Translations under genes and position numbers: made by a program | Assembly (NCBI RefSeq): GCF_030696665.1 | Contig: NZ_JAUYRV010000013.1 | Location: 1-64,000, forward strand | Length of the DNA: 64,000 nt | Direction: 5' to 3' | DNA from: Novosphingobium sp. | Lineage (GTDB): Bacteria; Pseudomonadota; Alphaproteobacteria; Sphingomonadales; Sphingomonadaceae | In this document: positions 17,803 to 27,103 of the stretch, piece after piece | How positions within the stretch are numbered: the first letter of the stretch is position 1 | How the letters are laid out: every line of letters begins with the position of its first letter | The notes under the pieces: model-generated | What the model saw: the letters and a program-made list of their open reading frames with translations, nothing else | Database searches by the model: none | What the model was told of the DNA's origin: nothing

Positions 17803-19329
17803 TTAAAGCGTCAGCACGCCGTCGATCAGGCGCGGCGCGCCATCGCCGCACGCATCATCGCGCAGTTCGGGCGGCAGCAGTGGGGCGGTCAGGTTCTGAT
17901 AGCTTACGGGGCGCAGGAACCGGTCGATGGCCATGCTGCCGACAGACGTGGTGCGCGGATCGGACGTGGCGGGGAAGGGACCGCCGTGGACCATCGCGTG
18001 GCACACTTCGACGCCAGTGGGCCAGCCATTGGCGAGGATGCGCCCGGCCTTCACTTCCAGCACCGGCAGCAGCGCGGCGGCCAACGCCTCGTCAGCGGCG
18101 TCCATGTGCAGCGTTGCGGTAAGCTGGCCTTCTAGGCTGCGCAGCACGGATTGCAGTTCATCAGCATCGCGGCAGACGACCACGATGGACGATGCGCCGA
18201 ACACTTCGTGGCCCATCGCCTGTTCGGCAAGGAAGGCCGCTGCAGTGGTGCGGAACAGCGCGGCGCTGCCTTGAGCGGGTTCACCGGCAGCGCCCTTTGC
18301 CACGGTTTCAACGCCCGATGTCTGCTCAAGCGCGGCAACGCCTGAGGCATAGGCGGTGGAGATCCCGCTGGTCAGCATGGTCTGTGCAGCCGCCGCGCTC
18401 ACGGCTTCGGCAGCGGCGGCGATGAAGGCATCAAGGCCTTCGCCCTCAATCGCCAGAACAAGGCCGGGGTTGGTGCAGAACTGGCCCGCGCCCATTGTGA
18501 GCGATCCGGCATAGGCGGTGCCCAGCGTGGCCCCGCGTGCCTTCAGCGCTTCGGGCAGGAGCAGCACGGGATTGATGCTCGACATTTCGGCATAGACCGC
18601 GATCGGCACGTCGCGCGCCTGCGCCAGCTTGGCCAATGCAAGGCCGCCCCCGCGCGATCCGGTGAAGCCAACTGCGGCGATGCGCGGGTCTTGGACAAGC
18701 GCTGCGCCCAGATCGTTCGAAGGGCCAACAAGGTGGCCAAACACGCCTTCAGGCAAACCACAGGCCGCAACGGAGCGGGCAATGGCAGCGGCCACGAGTT
18801 CGCCGGTGCGCGGGTGGGCCGGATGACCCTTGACCACGACCGGGCAACCGGCAGCGAGTGCCGATGCCGTGTCACCACCGGCGGTGGAGAAGGCCAACGG
18901 GAAGTTTGACGCGCCGAACACGGCGACAGGGCCGACCGGGATCATGCGCAGGCGGATGTCGGGGCGAGGCAGGGGCTGGCGATCAGGCAGGGCGGGATCA
19001 ATGCGCAACTGCTGCCACGCACCCTTGCGCACCACATCGGCGAACAGCCGCAACTGGCCCATCGTGCGGCCACGTTCGCCTTCAAGACGGGCGCGCGGAA
19101 GCCCGCTTTCGCTCATCGCCGCTTCGATCAGTTCGTCACCGATCCCCAGAATTTCCTCGGTGATCTTTTCAAGGAAAGCCGCGCGGGTTTCGCGCGTGGT
19201 GGCGCGGTATGCGTCAAAGGCATCGGCAGCCGCCGCGCACAGTGCAGCGACTTCGGCAGGTCCGTGGACGGTGAAGGCAGGGCCTTGCGGCTGGCCCGTG
19301 GCGGCAACCACGGAGCGGAACTCGGTCAT
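17803..19329 (-). CDS. 2-oxoglutarate semialdehyde dehydrogenase (NADP+, aldehyde dehydrogenase family)
   Basis: Last step of oxidative pentose catabolism, giving 2-oxoglutarate for the TCA cycle. The 508-residue protein shows the cofactor-site segment [15 protein letters not shown], the general-base Glu in [12 protein letters not shown] and the catalytic Cys in [11 protein letters not shown], all as in the NADP-dependent KGSADH subgroup. The ATG has AGGAGATACCC upstream. It is the first gene of the minus-strand arabinose operon, divergent from the GntR gene, with a candidate operator at 19343-19356 next to its start. Confidence 0.9.
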   Translation of the reverse strand: MTEFRSVVAATGQPQGPAFTVHGPAEVAALCAAAADAFDAYRATTRETRAAFLEKITEEILGIGDELIEAAMSESGLPRARLEGERGRTMGQLRLFADVVRKGAWQQLRIDPALPDRQPLPRPDIRLRMIPVGPVAVFGASNFPLAFSTAGGDTASALAAGCPVVVKGHPAHPRTGELVAAAIARSVAACGLPEGVFGHLVGPSNDLGAALVQDPRIAAVGFTGSRGGGLALAKLAQARDVPIAVYAEMSSINPVLLLPEALKARGATLGTAYAGSLTMGAGQFCTNPGLVLAIEGEGLDAFIAAAAEAVSAAAAQTMLTSGISTAYASGVAALEQTSGVETVAKGAAGEPAQGSAALFRTTAAAFLAEQAMGHEVFGASSIVVVCRDADELQSVLRSLEGQLTATLHMDAADEALAAALLPVLEVKAGRILANGWPTGVEVCHAMVHGGPFPATSDPRTTSVGSMAIDRFLRPVSYQNLTAPLLPPELRDDACGDGAPRLIDGVLTL

Positions 19330-19342
19330 GGGTATCTCCTGA

Positions 19343-19356
19343 TTTACTCCGACATA
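19343..19356. promoter_or_regulatory. GntR-type operator, site B5
   Basis: Reads TATGTCGGAGTAAA on the minus strand, 11 of 14 matches to TTTGTCGGACTAAT. It lies 14 bp upstream of the semialdehyde dehydrogenase start and in the gap shared with the divergent GntR gene, so it could mediate both operon control and autoregulation. The match is weaker than at the other sites. Confidence 0.5.
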
Positions 19357-19451
19357 TTATCATTATTCCCGAAACGCAACATGCGTCTCACTTAAACATT
19401 TCGCCGTCGGGGGAGTGCTGCTAAACCCCGTGGCAGGAGGCGAGAGATACC

Positions 19452-20243
19452 TTGAAAACTTCGGAAACTGGCGACTTGGCCGAACAAAAGCCTGAGGCCG
19501 CAAAGGCCAAAACCGCCACTGGGCACGGGCCGGGCAGGCGGCTGCATGGCGCGCTGGCGCACAAGCTGGGCACTGCCATCTTGTCAGGCCAATATGGTCC
19601 CGGCGATGTGCTTCCCGGTGAAGTTGCCTTTGCCGAAGAGCTGAAGGTTTCACGCAGCGCCTATCGTGAGGCGATTCAGGTGCTGACCGCAAAAGGCCTC
19701 GTCGCCAGTCGGCCAAAGGCGGGCACCCGCGTTCTACCGCGTGAACGGTGGAACCTGCTTGATCCCGAAGTGCTGGCCTGGGCCTTTGCCGGGGAACCTG
19801 ATGTGGGCTTCGTGCGCGATCTGTTCGAACTGCGATCTATCATCGAACCTGCCGCCGCGCGTCTGGCCGCGATGCGCCGCAGCAAGGACGATGTGCGCGT
19901 GATGCGCGATGCGCTGGCCGCGATGCGCCGCCATACTTTGACGACCGAGGCGGGGCGGGCGGCGGACCGTGATTTCCACGATGCCATCCTGCGCGCCAGC
20001 GGCAATCAGGCGATGTTCGTGCTCAGCGCCAGCATCGGCGCGGCGGTTCACTGGACCACGCAGTTCAAGCAGCGCTCACGCGAATTGCCGCGCAATCCCA
20101 TCCCCGATCACGTGCGGGTGTTCGATGCGATTGCCGCTGGCGATGCCGATGCCGCCGCCGAAGCGATGGGCGTGCTGGTCGATCTCGCGCTGGAGGATAC
20201 GCGCAGTTCGATGCAGCACTGGCCGCGCGAAGAGCGGGCCTAA
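19452..20243 (+). CDS. GntR-family regulator, FadR/FCD subfamily (probable arabinose regulator)
   Basis: A 263-residue DNA-binding repressor. Residues about 35-100 form the winged helix (LGTAILSGQYGPGDVLPGEV, then LKVSRSAYREAIQVLTAKGL and a wing with RPKAGTRVLPR). The C-terminal FCD effector domain has helices with FVRDLFELRSIIEPAAARLAA and ADRDFHDAILRASGN, the latter carrying Asp and His of the metal site. The start is TTG at 19452, with AGGAGG about 11 bases upstream; no earlier ATG exists and the next ATG (19546) would cut into the HTH. Its position between the two arabinose gene blocks, and the recurring GTCGGAC motif at their promoters, make it the likely pathway regulator. The effector is unknown, perhaps an aldonate or ketoacid intermediate. 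Confidence 0.87.
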   Translation: MKTSETGDLAEQKPEAAKAKTATGHGPGRRLHGALAHKLGTAILSGQYGPGDVLPGEVAFAEELKVSRSAYREAIQVLTAKGLVASRPKAGTRVLPRERWNLLDPEVLAWAFAGEPDVGFVRDLFELRSIIEPAAARLAAMRRSKDDVRVMRDALAAMRRHTLTTEAGRAADRDFHDAILRASGNQAMFVLSASIGAAVHWTTQFKQRSRELPRNPIPDHVRVFDAIAAGDADAAAEAMGVLVDLALEDTRSSMQHWPREERA

Positions 20244-20245
20244 GC

Positions 20246-21559
20246 CTACGGCTGCTGCTCTGCCACCGCGTGTGTGGGGCGCGAACCCCACAGCGCGTAG
20301 AACAGGATGTAAAGTTCACAAGCCGCCGTCAGCAGGAATGACGTCTGCAGGCCATAGGCATCGGCCATCCAGCCCTGCACCACCACCAGCGCGCCCCCTG
20401 CAATCGCCATGATCAGCAGGCCCGATCCTTCTTCGGTCAGCGGGCCGAGGCCCTTGATCCCCAACGTGAAGATCGTGGGGAACATGATCGAATGGAACAG
20501 ACCCACAAGAATCAGCGACCACATTGCCACCGGCCCGGTGGTGAACACCGTGACCAGCATGACCACGAATGCGCCGATGGAAAATCCGGCCAACACCAGC
20601 CCTGCATCCACTTTCTGCATCAGCGCCGATCCGGCAAAGCGCCCAACCATCATCCCGCCCCACAGGAAGGTCAGGTAATGCCCGGCCTGTTCCGCCGTCA
20701 GATTGGCGATTTCGGGCTGGCTGACGAAGTTGACGAACAGGTTGGCAACGCCGATTTCCGCAATCAGGTAGATGAAGATGGCCGGGATACCCAGCACCAG
20801 ATTGCGGTGCTGCCACAGCGAATGCTTGGCCCGCTCCTCACGCGAAAGGCGCATCGTGGCCGCGCCCATTGCGGGCAGCGGGAATCGTGCGATCACTACC
20901 GCCAAGACTACCAGCACCACGGCGACCAGCCCGTATGGCAGGATCACCGATTGCGCATCGGCCATGCGTTCGGCTTGGGTCAGCACGGTGTCGGCCGCGC
21001 TGGTGCCGCCCTTTGACCGGCCAAGGATCAGGTACGCGCCGAACATCGGGGCCAGCATAGTCCCGGCGGAATTCATCGCCTGCACCAGATTGAGGCGCGA
21101 CGATGCCGTCTCGGGCTTGCCTACCACGGCGACATAGGGGTTGGCCGCCACTTGCAGCAGGGTGATGCCGCTGGCGATCACGAACAGCATGACCAGTGTC
21201 ACGCCATAAGACGGGATCGAGGCTGCCAGCATCATGCCCAGCGCACCCGCCGCCATGACCAGCAACCCGATCACCAGCGACTTCTGATAGCCGATCTTCT
21301 CGATCAATTTGGCCGAGGGAATCGAAGCCACGAAATAGGCGATGAACCACACCGATTCGATCAGCGTGGTCTGCGTATAGTTGAGTTCAAACACACTGCG
21401 CAGGTGCGGCAGCAGGGTGTTGTTGATGACCGTGATGAAGCCCCACATGAAGAACAGGCTGGCCAGCAGCGCCAGCGCCGGTCCGTATTTGACCGCACCA
21501 TGATCGCTGCTTCCCGCACCGTGTGGCGGTGTTCCTGATGAAGACATCACTGGCGGCAT
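20246..21559 (-). CDS. FucP-type MFS sugar transporter (FHS family), probable L-arabinose uptake
   Basis: Inner-membrane proton/sugar symporter with about 12 predicted transmembrane helices, 437 residues. LLASLFFMWGFITVINNTLL and VWFIAYFVASIPSAKLIEKI are typical of the FucP/GluP group. The start could be 21559 (GAGAGG upstream, chosen), 21547, or 21577. It is convergent with the GntR gene (2 bp apart) and divergent from the aldose epimerase gene, with operator B4 between. Arabinose specificity is inferred from the neighbourhood; fucose, galactose and glucose are also family substrates. Confidence 0.85.
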   Translation of the reverse strand: MPPVMSSSGTPPHGAGSSDHGAVKYGPALALLASLFFMWGFITVINNTLLPHLRSVFELNYTQTTLIESVWFIAYFVASIPSAKLIEKIGYQKSLVIGLLVMAAGALGMMLAASIPSYGVTLVMLFVIASGITLLQVAANPYVAVVGKPETASSRLNLVQAMNSAGTMLAPMFGAYLILGRSKGGTSAADTVLTQAERMADAQSVILPYGLVAVVLVVLAVVIARFPLPAMGAATMRLSREERAKHSLWQHRNLVLGIPAIFIYLIAEIGVANLFVNFVSQPEIANLTAEQAGHYLTFLWGGMMVGRFAGSALMQKVDAGLVLAGFSIGAFVVMLVTVFTTGPVAMWSLILVGLFHSIMFPTIFTLGIKGLGPLTEEGSGLLIMAIAGGALVVVQGWMADAYGLQTSFLLTAACELYILFYALWGSRPTHAVAEQQP

Positions 21560-21650
21560 CGGGCGTGTTCCTCTCAAACTGCAAGTGCCAAATTGCTCGT
21601 GCCGTCGCCGTCATGCGGCATCTGGCTTGCACTTATTCCATTTGTCGGAC

Positions 21651-21664
21651 TATATACGTGTCGT
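21651..21664. promoter_or_regulatory. GntR-type operator, site B4
   Basis: TTTGTCGGACTATA lies in the divergent gap between the FucP-type transporter (start near 21559) and the aldose epimerase operon (start 21704). It is the best copy of the GTCGGAC core and could control both directions. Confidence 0.6.
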
Positions 21665-21703
21665 CGCGCCGTCAATGGCCGGTGCAATGGAAAGGATTGG
21701 GGA

Positions 21704-22855
21704 ATGGGCAAAGCTGGCAGACAGGCAAAGGGGATCGCACTGGCGCTGGGTGTTGCCGCATTGATCCCGTCCGCTGCCCTTGCGGTTGAGGCGAGCCAGG
21801 AATCGGCCGGCCAGCTGGCTGATGGCACGCAAATCTCTGCGATCACGCTCAAGGCCCGAAACGGCGTCTCGGCGCGCATCCTTACCTATGGTGCCACACT
21901 GCAATCGCTCGTCGCCCCTGATCGTCATGGCGAATTGCGCGATGTGACGCTGGGGTACGACAAGCTTGAGGACTACGTTGCCCATCCCAACTATTTTGGC
22001 GTCACAGTGGGCCGCTATGCCAATCGCCTTGCCGGTGGCAGCTTCACGATTGATGGCAAGGCTTTTTCCGTCCCGCAGAACGATGGCACAAACAGCCTCC
22101 ACGGCGGCGGCAAGGGTTTTGACAAGCAGGCGTGGCAGGTCGTCTCGGTCAAATCCGGCGCAGTGGCCAGCGTGGTGCTGTCGCACGTCAGCCCCGATGG
22201 CGATTCGGGCTATCCGGGCAAGCTGGCCACCACGGTCACCTATTCGCTCGACGAAGCTGGCGCGCTCACCATCGTGTTCGAGGCGAAGACCGACAAGCCC
22301 ACCGTGGTGAACATGACCAACCATGCGATCTTCAACATGGCCGGAGAAGGCGCGCCGGGTGGCGCGATGGACCAGTTGCTGACCATCCCAGCCGCTGCCT
22401 ACACTCCGGTAGATGAAAAGCTGATCCCCACCGGCGAATTGCGCGCGGTCGAAGGCTCCGTCTTCGATTTCCGCCGCCCGCGCCGCGTGGCCGATGGGTT
22501 GCGCGATGGGCGTGACAGCCAGATCGTGGTCGGGCGCGGTTACGATCACAACTTCGCGCTCGACAAGGGGCAGACCGCCAAGCCCGAACTGGCCGCCCGC
22601 CTTGAAGATCCTGCCTCGGGCCGCGTGCTCGAAGTGCTCACCACTGAACCCGGCGTCCAGTTCTACTCCGGCAATTTCCTTGATGGCACGCTCATCGGAA
22701 AGCAGGGCCATCTTTACCGCATGGGTGATGGCATCGCGCTTGAACCGCAGAAGTTCCCCGATGCGCCGAACCAGCCTGCGTTCGTTTCCGCCCGGGTCGA
22801 TCCGGGTAAGCCTTACCGCCACACCATGATCTACCGCGTGTCCACCACGCGCTGA
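21704..22855 (+). CDS. galM: Aldose 1-epimerase (mutarotase), exported
   Basis: Interconverts alpha and beta anomers of free sugars, here probably L-arabinose before oxidation at C1. The 383-residue protein has a signal peptide ([18 protein letters not shown]), so it works in the periplasm. Family markers are [32 protein letters not shown] (catalytic His), [16 protein letters not shown] (second His), a YDHNFALD segment and a C-terminal catalytic Glu region near [14 protein letters not shown]. The ATG at 21704 has AAGGATTGGGGA before it; a longer frame back to 21593 runs through the operator. It starts the epimerase-dehydratase-lactonase operon. Confidence 0.9.
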   Translation: MGKAGRQAKGIALALGVAALIPSAALAVEASQESAGQLADGTQISAITLKARNGVSARILTYGATLQSLVAPDRHGELRDVTLGYDKLEDYVAHPNYFGVTVGRYANRLAGGSFTIDGKAFSVPQNDGTNSLHGGGKGFDKQAWQVVSVKSGAVASVVLSHVSPDGDSGYPGKLATTVTYSLDEAGALTIVFEAKTDKPTVVNMTNHAIFNMAGEGAPGGAMDQLLTIPAAAYTPVDEKLIPTGELRAVEGSVFDFRRPRRVADGLRDGRDSQIVVGRGYDHNFALDKGQTAKPELAARLEDPASGRVLEVLTTEPGVQFYSGNFLDGTLIGKQGHLYRMGDGIALEPQKFPDAPNQPAFVSARVDPGKPYRHTMIYRVSTTR

Positions 22856-22883
22856 ACCTGTTCATTTCCAAGCGAAAGCTGCC

Positions 22884-24683
22884 ATGACCGACAAGCCTTC
22901 CACGCCCAAGCTGCGTTCGCGCGCCTGGTTCGACAATCCCGACAACATCGACATGACCTCGCTCTATCTTGAGCGCTATCTCAACTTCGGGTTGAGCCTT
23001 GAAGAGCTGCGTTCGGGCAAGCCGATCATCGGCATCGCGCAGACCGGCAGCGACCTTTCGCCCTGCAACCGCCATCATATCGTGCTGGCAGAGCGGATGC
23101 GCGAAGGCATCCGCGAAGCAGGCGGCATTGCGCTGGAGATCCCGGTCCACCCCATTCAGGAGACCGGCAAGCGCCCCACCGCAGGGCTTGACCGCAACCT
23201 CGCCTATCTGGGGCTGGTCGAGGCGCTCTATGGCTATCCCATCGATGGCGTGGTGCTGACCACAGGTTGCGACAAGACCACGCCTGCGCTGCTGATGGCG
23301 GCGGCCACGGTCAACATCCCGGCCATCGCGCTCTCGGTCGGCCCGATGCTGAATGGCTGGCACAAGGGTGAGCGCACCGGATCCGGCACCATCGTGTGGA
23401 AGGGCCGCGAACTGATGGCCAAGGGCGAACTGGACGCCGATGGCTTCATCAAGCTCGTTGCCAGTTCCGCGCCGTCTACCGGCTATTGCAACACGATGGG
23501 CACGGCCACCACGATGAACAGTCTGGCCGAAGCGCTGGGCATGATGCTCCCGGGTTCGGCCGCGATTCCGGCGCCTTATCGTGATCGTCAGGAATGCGCC
23601 TATCACACTGGCAAGCGCATTGTCGGCATGGTGCATGAGGACCTCAAGCCGTCCGACATCATGACGCTGGAATCGTTCCACAATGCCATCGTCGTCAATT
23701 CGGCCATCGGTGGATCGACCAACGCGCCGATCCACCTTGCCGCGATTGCCCGCCACATTGGCGTGGACCTGCCGCTGACCGATTGGCAGCGCCTTGGCCA
23801 CAAGGTGCCGCTGCTGGTGAACCTGCAACCTGCGGGCGAATATCTGGGCGAGGATTATTACCGTGCAGGCGGTGTTCCCGCCGTGGTCGCGCAGCTTATG
23901 GCCCAAGGCCTGATTGCCGAGAACGCGATGACCGTGAATGGCAAGACGATTGGCGAAAACTGCCGGGGCGTTGAGATTGAGGACGAGCGCGTGATCCGCC
24001 CGTTCGCACAGCCGCTGCTTCAGGAAGCCGGGTTCCTCGTGCTGTCGGGCAACCTGTTTGATGCCGCGATCATGAAAACCAGCGTCATCAGCGATGAATT
24101 CCGCGCACGCTATCTTTCGAACCCCGATGATCCCGAGGCGTTTGAAGGCCCTGCTGTCGTGTTCGATGGGCCGGAAGATTACCACCACCGCATCGATGAT
24201 CCGGCGCTTGGCATCACGTCGCACACCATGTTGTTCATGCGCGGTGCGGGGCCAATCGGCTATCCCGGCGCGGCAGAAGTGGTCAACATGCGCCCGCCTT
24301 CCTATCTCATCACCGAAGGCGTCAGCGCGCTGCCGTGCATTGGCGATGGCCGCCAATCGGGCACCAGCGGCAGCCCCTCGATCCTCAACGCCAGCCCGGA
24401 AGCGGCCGCGATGGGCGGGCTTGCCCTGCTCAAGACCGGAGACCGCGTGCGGCTTGACCTGAAGCAGGGCCGCGTGGATGTGCTGATTTCTGATGCAGAA
24501 CTGGCCGAACGCCGCGCGGCGCTGGAGGCGGCAGGCGGCTATCCCTATCCCGCATCGCAAACACCGTGGCAGGAAATTCAGCGTGAGCGCGTGGGCCAGC
24601 TTTCCACCGGCGCAATCCTTGAAGGCGCGGAAAAGTATCAGCGTATCGCCCAGACGCGCGGGTTGCCGCGCGATAATCACTGA
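22884..24683 (+). CDS. L-arabonate dehydratase (IlvD/Edd family)
   Basis: Dehydrates L-arabonate to 2-keto-3-deoxy-L-arabonate using an iron-sulfur cluster and Mg2+. The 599-residue length is normal. Cluster-binding cysteines are expected in [20 protein letters not shown] and [15 protein letters not shown]; the substrate/Mg region includes [14 protein letters not shown]. The subgroup also includes xylonate and galactonate dehydratases, so substrate rests on context: arabinose dehydrogenase, arabinolactonase (9 bp downstream) and keto-deoxyarabonate dehydratase are all encoded here. Confidence 0.9.
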   Translation: MTDKPSTPKLRSRAWFDNPDNIDMTSLYLERYLNFGLSLEELRSGKPIIGIAQTGSDLSPCNRHHIVLAERMREGIREAGGIALEIPVHPIQETGKRPTAGLDRNLAYLGLVEALYGYPIDGVVLTTGCDKTTPALLMAAATVNIPAIALSVGPMLNGWHKGERTGSGTIVWKGRELMAKGELDADGFIKLVASSAPSTGYCNTMGTATTMNSLAEALGMMLPGSAAIPAPYRDRQECAYHTGKRIVGMVHEDLKPSDIMTLESFHNAIVVNSAIGGSTNAPIHLAAIARHIGVDLPLTDWQRLGHKVPLLVNLQPAGEYLGEDYYRAGGVPAVVAQLMAQGLIAENAMTVNGKTIGENCRGVEIEDERVIRPFAQPLLQEAGFLVLSGNLFDAAIMKTSVISDEFRARYLSNPDDPEAFEGPAVVFDGPEDYHHRIDDPALGITSHTMLFMRGAGPIGYPGAAEVVNMRPPSYLITEGVSALPCIGDGRQSGTSGSPSILNASPEAAAMGGLALLKTGDRVRLDLKQGRVDVLISDAELAERRAALEAAGGYPYPASQTPWQEIQRERVGQLSTGAILEGAEKYQRIAQTRGLPRDNH

Positions 24684-24692
24684 GTCTGTGAG

Positions 24693-25562
24693 ATGACACT
24701 CTGGACGAAGATTGAACGCGGCGCACAGCGCGATGTGCTGGGCGAGGGCGCGCTTTGGTGCCCGCGTGACGGGGCGTTCTACTGGGTCGATATTCTCGCC
24801 CCGGCGCTCAACCGGCTGACACTTGCCACCGGCACAATTGAGCGCTGGGATATGCCCGAACCGCTGGGGTGGGTGGTGACAAGCGCACAGGGCGGCCTTG
24901 TCGGGGGCTTTCGCTCCGGCATCGCCACGATCAGCCTCGATCCGCTGGAAATCGGCCCGCGCAAGGCGTTAGAAGCGCACTTGGCCGGCAACCGAATGAA
25001 CGACGGCAAGACTGACGCCAGCGGCGCGATCTGGTGCGGCACGATGGATATGAGCGAAACGCAGGCCAGCGGTTCGCTCTATCGCATCGGCCCGGATAGC
25101 GAGGTGCGGATGGTTGATATCGGCTATCTGGTGCCCAATGGCCCGGCCTTCTCGCATTGCGGCCAGTGGATGTACCACACCGACAGCGGTCGCCGGCTGA
25201 TCTATCGTTTCGCGCTTGATGATGGCCAAGCCCGCAAGGACCGGGTCTTTGTCGAATTCGGCGAGGACGATGGTTACCCGGACGGAATGACGACCGACAG
25301 CGAAGGCTTCGTCTGGGTGGCGCATTGGGATGGCGGTCGCATCACCCGCTTCGCGCCCGATGGCAGCCGGGATCGTTCAATCGAACTGCCCGCACGGCGC
25401 ATCACCAACATTGCCTTTGCTGGTGAAGGGTTGGACCGCATGTTCGTGACCTCGGCAGCAACTGGGCTTGAACCATCGGAATTTGATGGCGCGCTGTTCG
25501 AAGTGGATTGCGGCGGGGTTACCGGCAATGCGCCGGTGCCGTTTGCCGGGCAGGTGCTCTAA
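24693..25562 (+). CDS. L-arabinolactonase (SMP-30/gluconolactonase family)
   Basis: Opens L-arabinono-lactone to L-arabonate. The 289-residue six-blade propeller shows LGEGALWCPRDGAFYWVDI (metal Glu), NRMNDGKTDASGAIWCGTMD (metal Asn and Asp), SHCGQWMYHTDSGRRLIYRF and DGYPDGMTTDSEGFVWVAHW (metal Asp). It is the third gene of the epimerase-dehydratase-lactonase operon. The last four bases overlap the convergent carboxylesterase gene. Substrate assignment rests on the operon. Confidence 0.88.
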   Translation: MTLWTKIERGAQRDVLGEGALWCPRDGAFYWVDILAPALNRLTLATGTIERWDMPEPLGWVVTSAQGGLVGGFRSGIATISLDPLEIGPRKALEAHLAGNRMNDGKTDASGAIWCGTMDMSETQASGSLYRIGPDSEVRMVDIGYLVPNGPAFSHCGQWMYHTDSGRRLIYRFALDDGQARKDRVFVEFGEDDGYPDGMTTDSEGFVWVAHWDGGRITRFAPDGSRDRSIELPARRITNIAFAGEGLDRMFVTSAATGLEPSEFDGALFEVDCGGVTGNAPVPFAGQVL

Positions 25563-27103
25563 CTGCCGGGCTGAATGTACGGCGCGGTTGCCCAAAGCGC
25601 GCGCTCCCATCTGCGCGGATCGTTGACCGCTTCCACCGTGCCGTCACCCACCACCAGCGTGGCGCGGTCTTGCAGGGTATAGGCCGTCCAGTCGGCAAGG
25701 CCCGGCTTGCCGGTCTTGGCGAGGCCGGTAAAGGCGCGCATCATCAGATCGCGCGTCATCCGTGCCTGCGCATCGGTGCCACTCATGCTGCCCGGTGCAT
25801 CCAGCGTGCCGAAAACATAGGGAATGTCATCGGTATGCGCCGCCCCGCGCAAGGGATCGATGGGGGAAGGGCGGTCAAGCTGGTAGACCCACGTTGCTGC
25901 GGCCCCCGCCTTGGCGCGCTCATCCGCCTCGATCACTTGCCCCGGCCATGAACGGCCTGCGGTGGTGGCGGAATAGAACACTTGTTGCGGCGTCCACTGC
26001 GGATATTGCGCGCGATATTGCGCCACGACCCAATCAACATCGAGGTCGATCTTGATTTCCGGGGCGATGCGCGCGGCGAGGTTATCCCAATTCAGCCCTT
26101 GCAGCTTGGTCCCGCGCGGATCGATGAAAGCCCGCGTTTCCTCGCGCGTGTTGCCAAGGATCATCGGAATGTGCAGCGATTGCGGCGCAGCGTCCGGCCA
26201 GAACGGGTGGCGCGGCAGATTGGTCATATCCAGCACCGGTCCCATATACAGGCCGCCGCCGATCACTGGGTCGGTCGCGGTCAGCCCATCCACCAATTGC
26301 TGCACTGGCATTGTGCGCAGCATATCCACATCGCCCGGTTGCAGCTTCAGCGCCGCAAACAGCGCCTGCGTTCGCTTCCACGCATTGCCCGGCCCACTGG
26401 CAACAACCTGCTGCCCGCTCATCGTGGCGGCGCTATGGAACAGGCCCTTGGCCGCTGGCATCGCCATCAGCGTGGCAATCTTGGCCCCGCCGCCCGATTG
26501 GCCGAACACCATCACCCGCGCCGGATCGCCGCCAAACTCTGCAATATGTGCCCGGACCCATTCAAGCGCCAGGATCAGGTCCAACTGACCCAGATTGCCG
26601 CTGTCTGCATAGCGCGGACCGAACGGTTTCAGCCAGGCATAGCCCAGCGCATTGAGCCGGTGGTTGACCGTAACGACCACAACATCGCCCTGCGCCGCCA
26701 GCTTTCCGCCATGCGTCAACGGGTCGGTCACCGTGCCGTTGGCATAGGCCCCCCCGTGAAAATAGACCACCACCGCCCGGCCGGCTTTGGAGTTTGCGTC
26801 CGGTGTCCAGACGTTCAGGAACAGGCAATCCTCTGCCTGCGCCATGTCGGGATTGCCCCGCTGCGGTGCGATGGGCGCAAACGCCTGCGCCTTGGTGCGC
26901 GCGCCGCTCCAAGGCTCCGCCACCGCCCGCTCAAACCGCGCCGCGCGGCCATAACGAATGCCCTTGAACGCCAGCACCCCGTCTTTGCGCAGGCCCGCAA
27001 AGCGCGCCACTTGCGGATCGCGCGTCTTGGCCAGCGCCGGTGCGGCCAGCAGTGCGGCGCTGCCACCCAGCAGCGCGCGCCGCGTCAGCTCAACGGCGGA
27101 CAT
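25559..27103 (-). CDS. Type-B carboxylesterase, Tat-exported, in the unsaturated-uronate operon
   Basis: A 514-residue serine esterase of the carboxylesterase/cholinesterase family. The N-terminus is a Tat signal (ELTRRALLGGSAALLAAPALA). EDCLFLNVWTPD and VVVYFHGGAYANG (oxyanion hole) precede the nucleophile elbow FGQSGGGAKIA; an acid in ILGNTREETRAFID and the His in GAAHTDDIPYVFG complete the triad. The ATG at 27103 follows AAGGTGGCG. It overlaps the end of kdgK by 14 bases and is last in the dhuI-kduD-kdgK operon, so a role in removing methyl or acetyl esters from pectin fragments is plausible but inferred. Confidence 0.85.
   Translation of the reverse strand: MSAVELTRRALLGGSAALLAAPALAKTRDPQVARFAGLRKDGVLAFKGIRYGRAARFERAVAEPWSGARTKAQAFAPIAPQRGNPDMAQAEDCLFLNVWTPDANSKAGRAVVVYFHGGAYANGTVTDPLTHGGKLAAQGDVVVVTVNHRLNALGYAWLKPFGPRYADSGNLGQLDLILALEWVRAHIAEFGGDPARVMVFGQSGGGAKIATLMAMPAAKGLFHSAATMSGQQVVASGPGNAWKRTQALFAALKLQPGDVDMLRTMPVQQLVDGLTATDPVIGGGLYMGPVLDMTNLPRHPFWPDAAPQSLHIPMILGNTREETRAFIDPRGTKLQGLNWDNLAARIAPEIKIDLDVDWVVAQYRAQYPQWTPQQVFYSATTAGRSWPGQVIEADERAKAGAAATWVYQLDRPSPIDPLRGAAHTDDIPYVFGTLDAPGSMSGTDAQARMTRDLMMRAFTGLAKTGKPGLADWTAYTLQDRATLVVGDGTVEAVNDPRRWERALWATAPYIQPGS

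Noticed and set aside
22692..24680. 662-residue open frame antisense to the L-arabonate dehydratase gene
   Set aside because: It is a high-GC shadow: its translation is low in complexity (Arg, His, Gly rich), with no domain, while the plus strand encodes a full IlvD/Edd protein.
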